Shown piece after piece: positions 63,208 through 64,000 of a stretch of 64,000 nucleotides of DNA. This stretch comes from Janthinobacterium violaceinigrum (GTDB taxonomy: Bacteria; Pseudomonadota; Gammaproteobacteria; Burkholderiales; Burkholderiaceae_D). Each line of letters starts with the position of its first letter. Within the stretch, counting starts at the first letter, position 1. The stretch spans positions 237,599-301,598 of the forward strand of contig NZ_WFLI01000002.1 in NCBI RefSeq assembly GCF_009208555.1. The letters are read 5' to 3'. The notes beneath the pieces are model-generated. The model saw nothing but the letters and a program-made list of their open reading frames with translations. It was not told the origin of the DNA and made no database searches. The translations under genes were made by a program, and so were the position numbers.

Positions 63208-64000
63208 ATGGTGGGCAGAATCTCGCGCATGATCGGAAAATTGACGGTAGGGCGCAAACTGGCGCTGATCTATCTGCTCGATCTTTCTGCCGTGATCTTC
63301 ATTTCCGGCATCCTCATCAACGAAAAATACATCGCCATCGATTTCTCGCGCAAGGAGATGGCGGGCAACGACTACATCGCCGCGATCCGCGACGCGCTGC
63401 TGCCCCTGACGCGCGAACACGCCGATGCGGCCAGGTCAGCCAGGTCGGCCGCCGCCATCGAACAGGCCGAGCGCCAGTTCGGCACGGGCATGCGCAGCGC
63501 GGAATTGAGCGGGGAATTTGCCGCCCTGCTGCGCCAGGCCGGCGGCACGCCCGCCGCACACGGCGGCATGGCGCCCTCGCCCGCCTTTGTGGCGGGACGC
63601 GAACTGCTCACGCGCGTGGGCAACCAGTCCAACCTGATCCTCGACCCGGACCTGGACAGCTACTACACCATGTCGCTGGTGATCCTGCGCTTTCCCGAAC
63701 TGCTGGAAGTGATCAACAGCACGCGCGGCCTGGCGCTGCAGCTGGCGACGGCCGAAGGCGCGCAGCGCCAGCGCCTGCAGACCCAGTTCCTGATCCTGGA
63801 AGGCCGCATGGACGCCACCATGGGCGGCATCGGCAGCGACTACACGGAAGCGTTCGCGGCCAGCACACCGCTGCTGCGCCAGCACCTGGACGGCTCGCGC
63901 GCGGCCCTGCAGCAAGCCGTGGCGCAGTTTCGCGCCAGCGCGCGTTGGCCGCCGCGTGGCGGATCAGTTGCCGTGCCGCTTCGATCTGCGTGGCCATGTC
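63208..64000 (+). CDS. Membrane sensor or chemoreceptor, N-terminal part
   Basis: The frame stays open to the window edge. An N-terminal membrane helix (about 19-37, LALIYLLDLSAVIFISGIL) is followed by a helical extracytoplasmic domain with NQSNLILDPDLDSYYTMSLV, a block common in Oxalobacteraceae chemoreceptors and sensor kinases. GAAGGTGG precedes the ATG. From about 63940 the encoded sequence (ARWPPRGGSVAVPLRS) no longer looks like such a domain; the reverse strand there resembles an acyl-CoA dehydrogenase, so the gene may be cut or the DNA rearranged there. The effector part lies outside or is lost. Confidence 0.6.
   Translation, partial: MVGRISRMIGKLTVGRKLALIYLLDLSAVIFISGILINEKYIAIDFSRKEMAGNDYIAAIRDALLPLTREHADAARSARSAAAIEQAERQFGTGMRSAELSGEFAALLRQAGGTPAAHGGMAPSPAFVAGRELLTRVGNQSNLILDPDLDSYYTMSLVILRFPELLEVINSTRGLALQLATAEGAQRQRLQTQFLILEGRMDATMGGIGSDYTEAFAASTPLLRQHLDGSRAALQQAVAQFRASARWPPRGGSVAVPLRSAWPC
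63938..64000 (-). other. Possible inverted acyl-CoA dehydrogenase fragment
   Basis: Read on minus from the window edge, the codons give DMATQIEAARQLIRHAAA and a few more residues. This is close to the helix of acyl-CoA dehydrogenases that follows the substrate-binding loop (A-D-M-A-T-x-I-E-A-A-R-x-L). Further left on minus the frame no longer resembles that family. It may be a real rearrangement end or an assembly join (inference). Only about 20 residues are visible. Confidence 0.45.

Noticed and set aside
60448..63420. Minus-strand ORF of 990 codons antisense to cphA
   Set aside because: It mirrors cphA codon by codon (Val/His/Gln/Arg-rich) and shows no family motif; cphA itself has all expected motifs.

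Overview
The window looks like chromosomal DNA of a GC-rich betaproteobacterium in the Oxalobacteraceae (Janthinobacterium / Massilia / Duganella type). This rests on gene order and protein style, namely leuC-ecn-leuD-leuB-asd-fimV-truA-trpF, hemP with a DUF2325 gene, tandem cyanophycin synthetases beside a DUF1854/ABC pair, and long out-of-frame shadow ORFs typical of high GC. No rRNA, tRNA, CRISPR array, prophage or insertion sequence was seen.

Layout. 1-8342 (minus): leucine biosynthesis (leuC, leuD, leuB) with an entericidin-like lipoprotein between leuC and leuD, then asd, fimV, truA and the start of trpF. 8681-9811 (plus): an exported S41-type peptidase. 9888-12619 (minus): a translationally coupled cheZ-cheA pair. 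13086-15500 (plus): a universal stress protein behind a perfect FNR-type box, a NarL-type regulator and an FNR-like regulator. 15745-17619 (plus): a Fur-type site, hemP, a small unknown gene and a DUF2325 gene. 17663-22778 (minus): a unit headed by a perfect Fur-like palindrome and encoding a PepSY-type membrane protein, a DUF2271 protein with an ApbE flavinylation motif, a DUF4198 protein, ApbE, a membrane-anchored flavodoxin-reductase and glutathione peroxidase. It is probably an iron-regulated extracytoplasmic flavin electron-transfer system.

23062-25190: stress-type genes (a PNPOx-like protein, a DUF2239 protein behind a mirrored operator pair, a KGG-repeat protein) and short tandem repeats. 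25385-32999 (minus): recQ and the four-gene ligase-associated repair cassette (exonuclease, ATP-dependent ligase, DEXH helicase, PdeM phosphoesterase). 33106-39666 (minus): MAPEG, then a cheR-cheB-REC/kinase-PAS/kinase/REC/REC signalling operon. 39794-44748: aldo/keto reductase with divergent LysR, free-methionine-R-sulfoxide reductase, O-methyltransferase, and an EamA exporter with divergent AraC regulator.

44823-47291 encodes an unusual 822-residue protein with ten DnaJ-like zinc-finger motifs, three membrane segments and Sel1 repeats. 47430-51744: a nitrobindin-like barrel, an unknown protein, map, a TetR gene with an apparently leaderless promoter inside a 30-bp palindrome, and amn (AMP nucleosidase, TTG start). 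52179-54704: a TonB-dependent receptor. 54841-63024: the cyanophycin locus, with DUF1854 and an ABC transporter on minus, and a short synthetase with a ruined Mur-ligase ATP site plus a full cphA on plus. The window ends in the sensor part of a membrane receptor whose reading runs abruptly into what looks like an inverted acyl-CoA dehydrogenase fragment.

Two families of structured intergenic repeats were noticed: one with two copies whose stems covary (about 968-1028 and 47313-47376), and one nested hairpin between the two cyanophycin synthetases (60282-60399).
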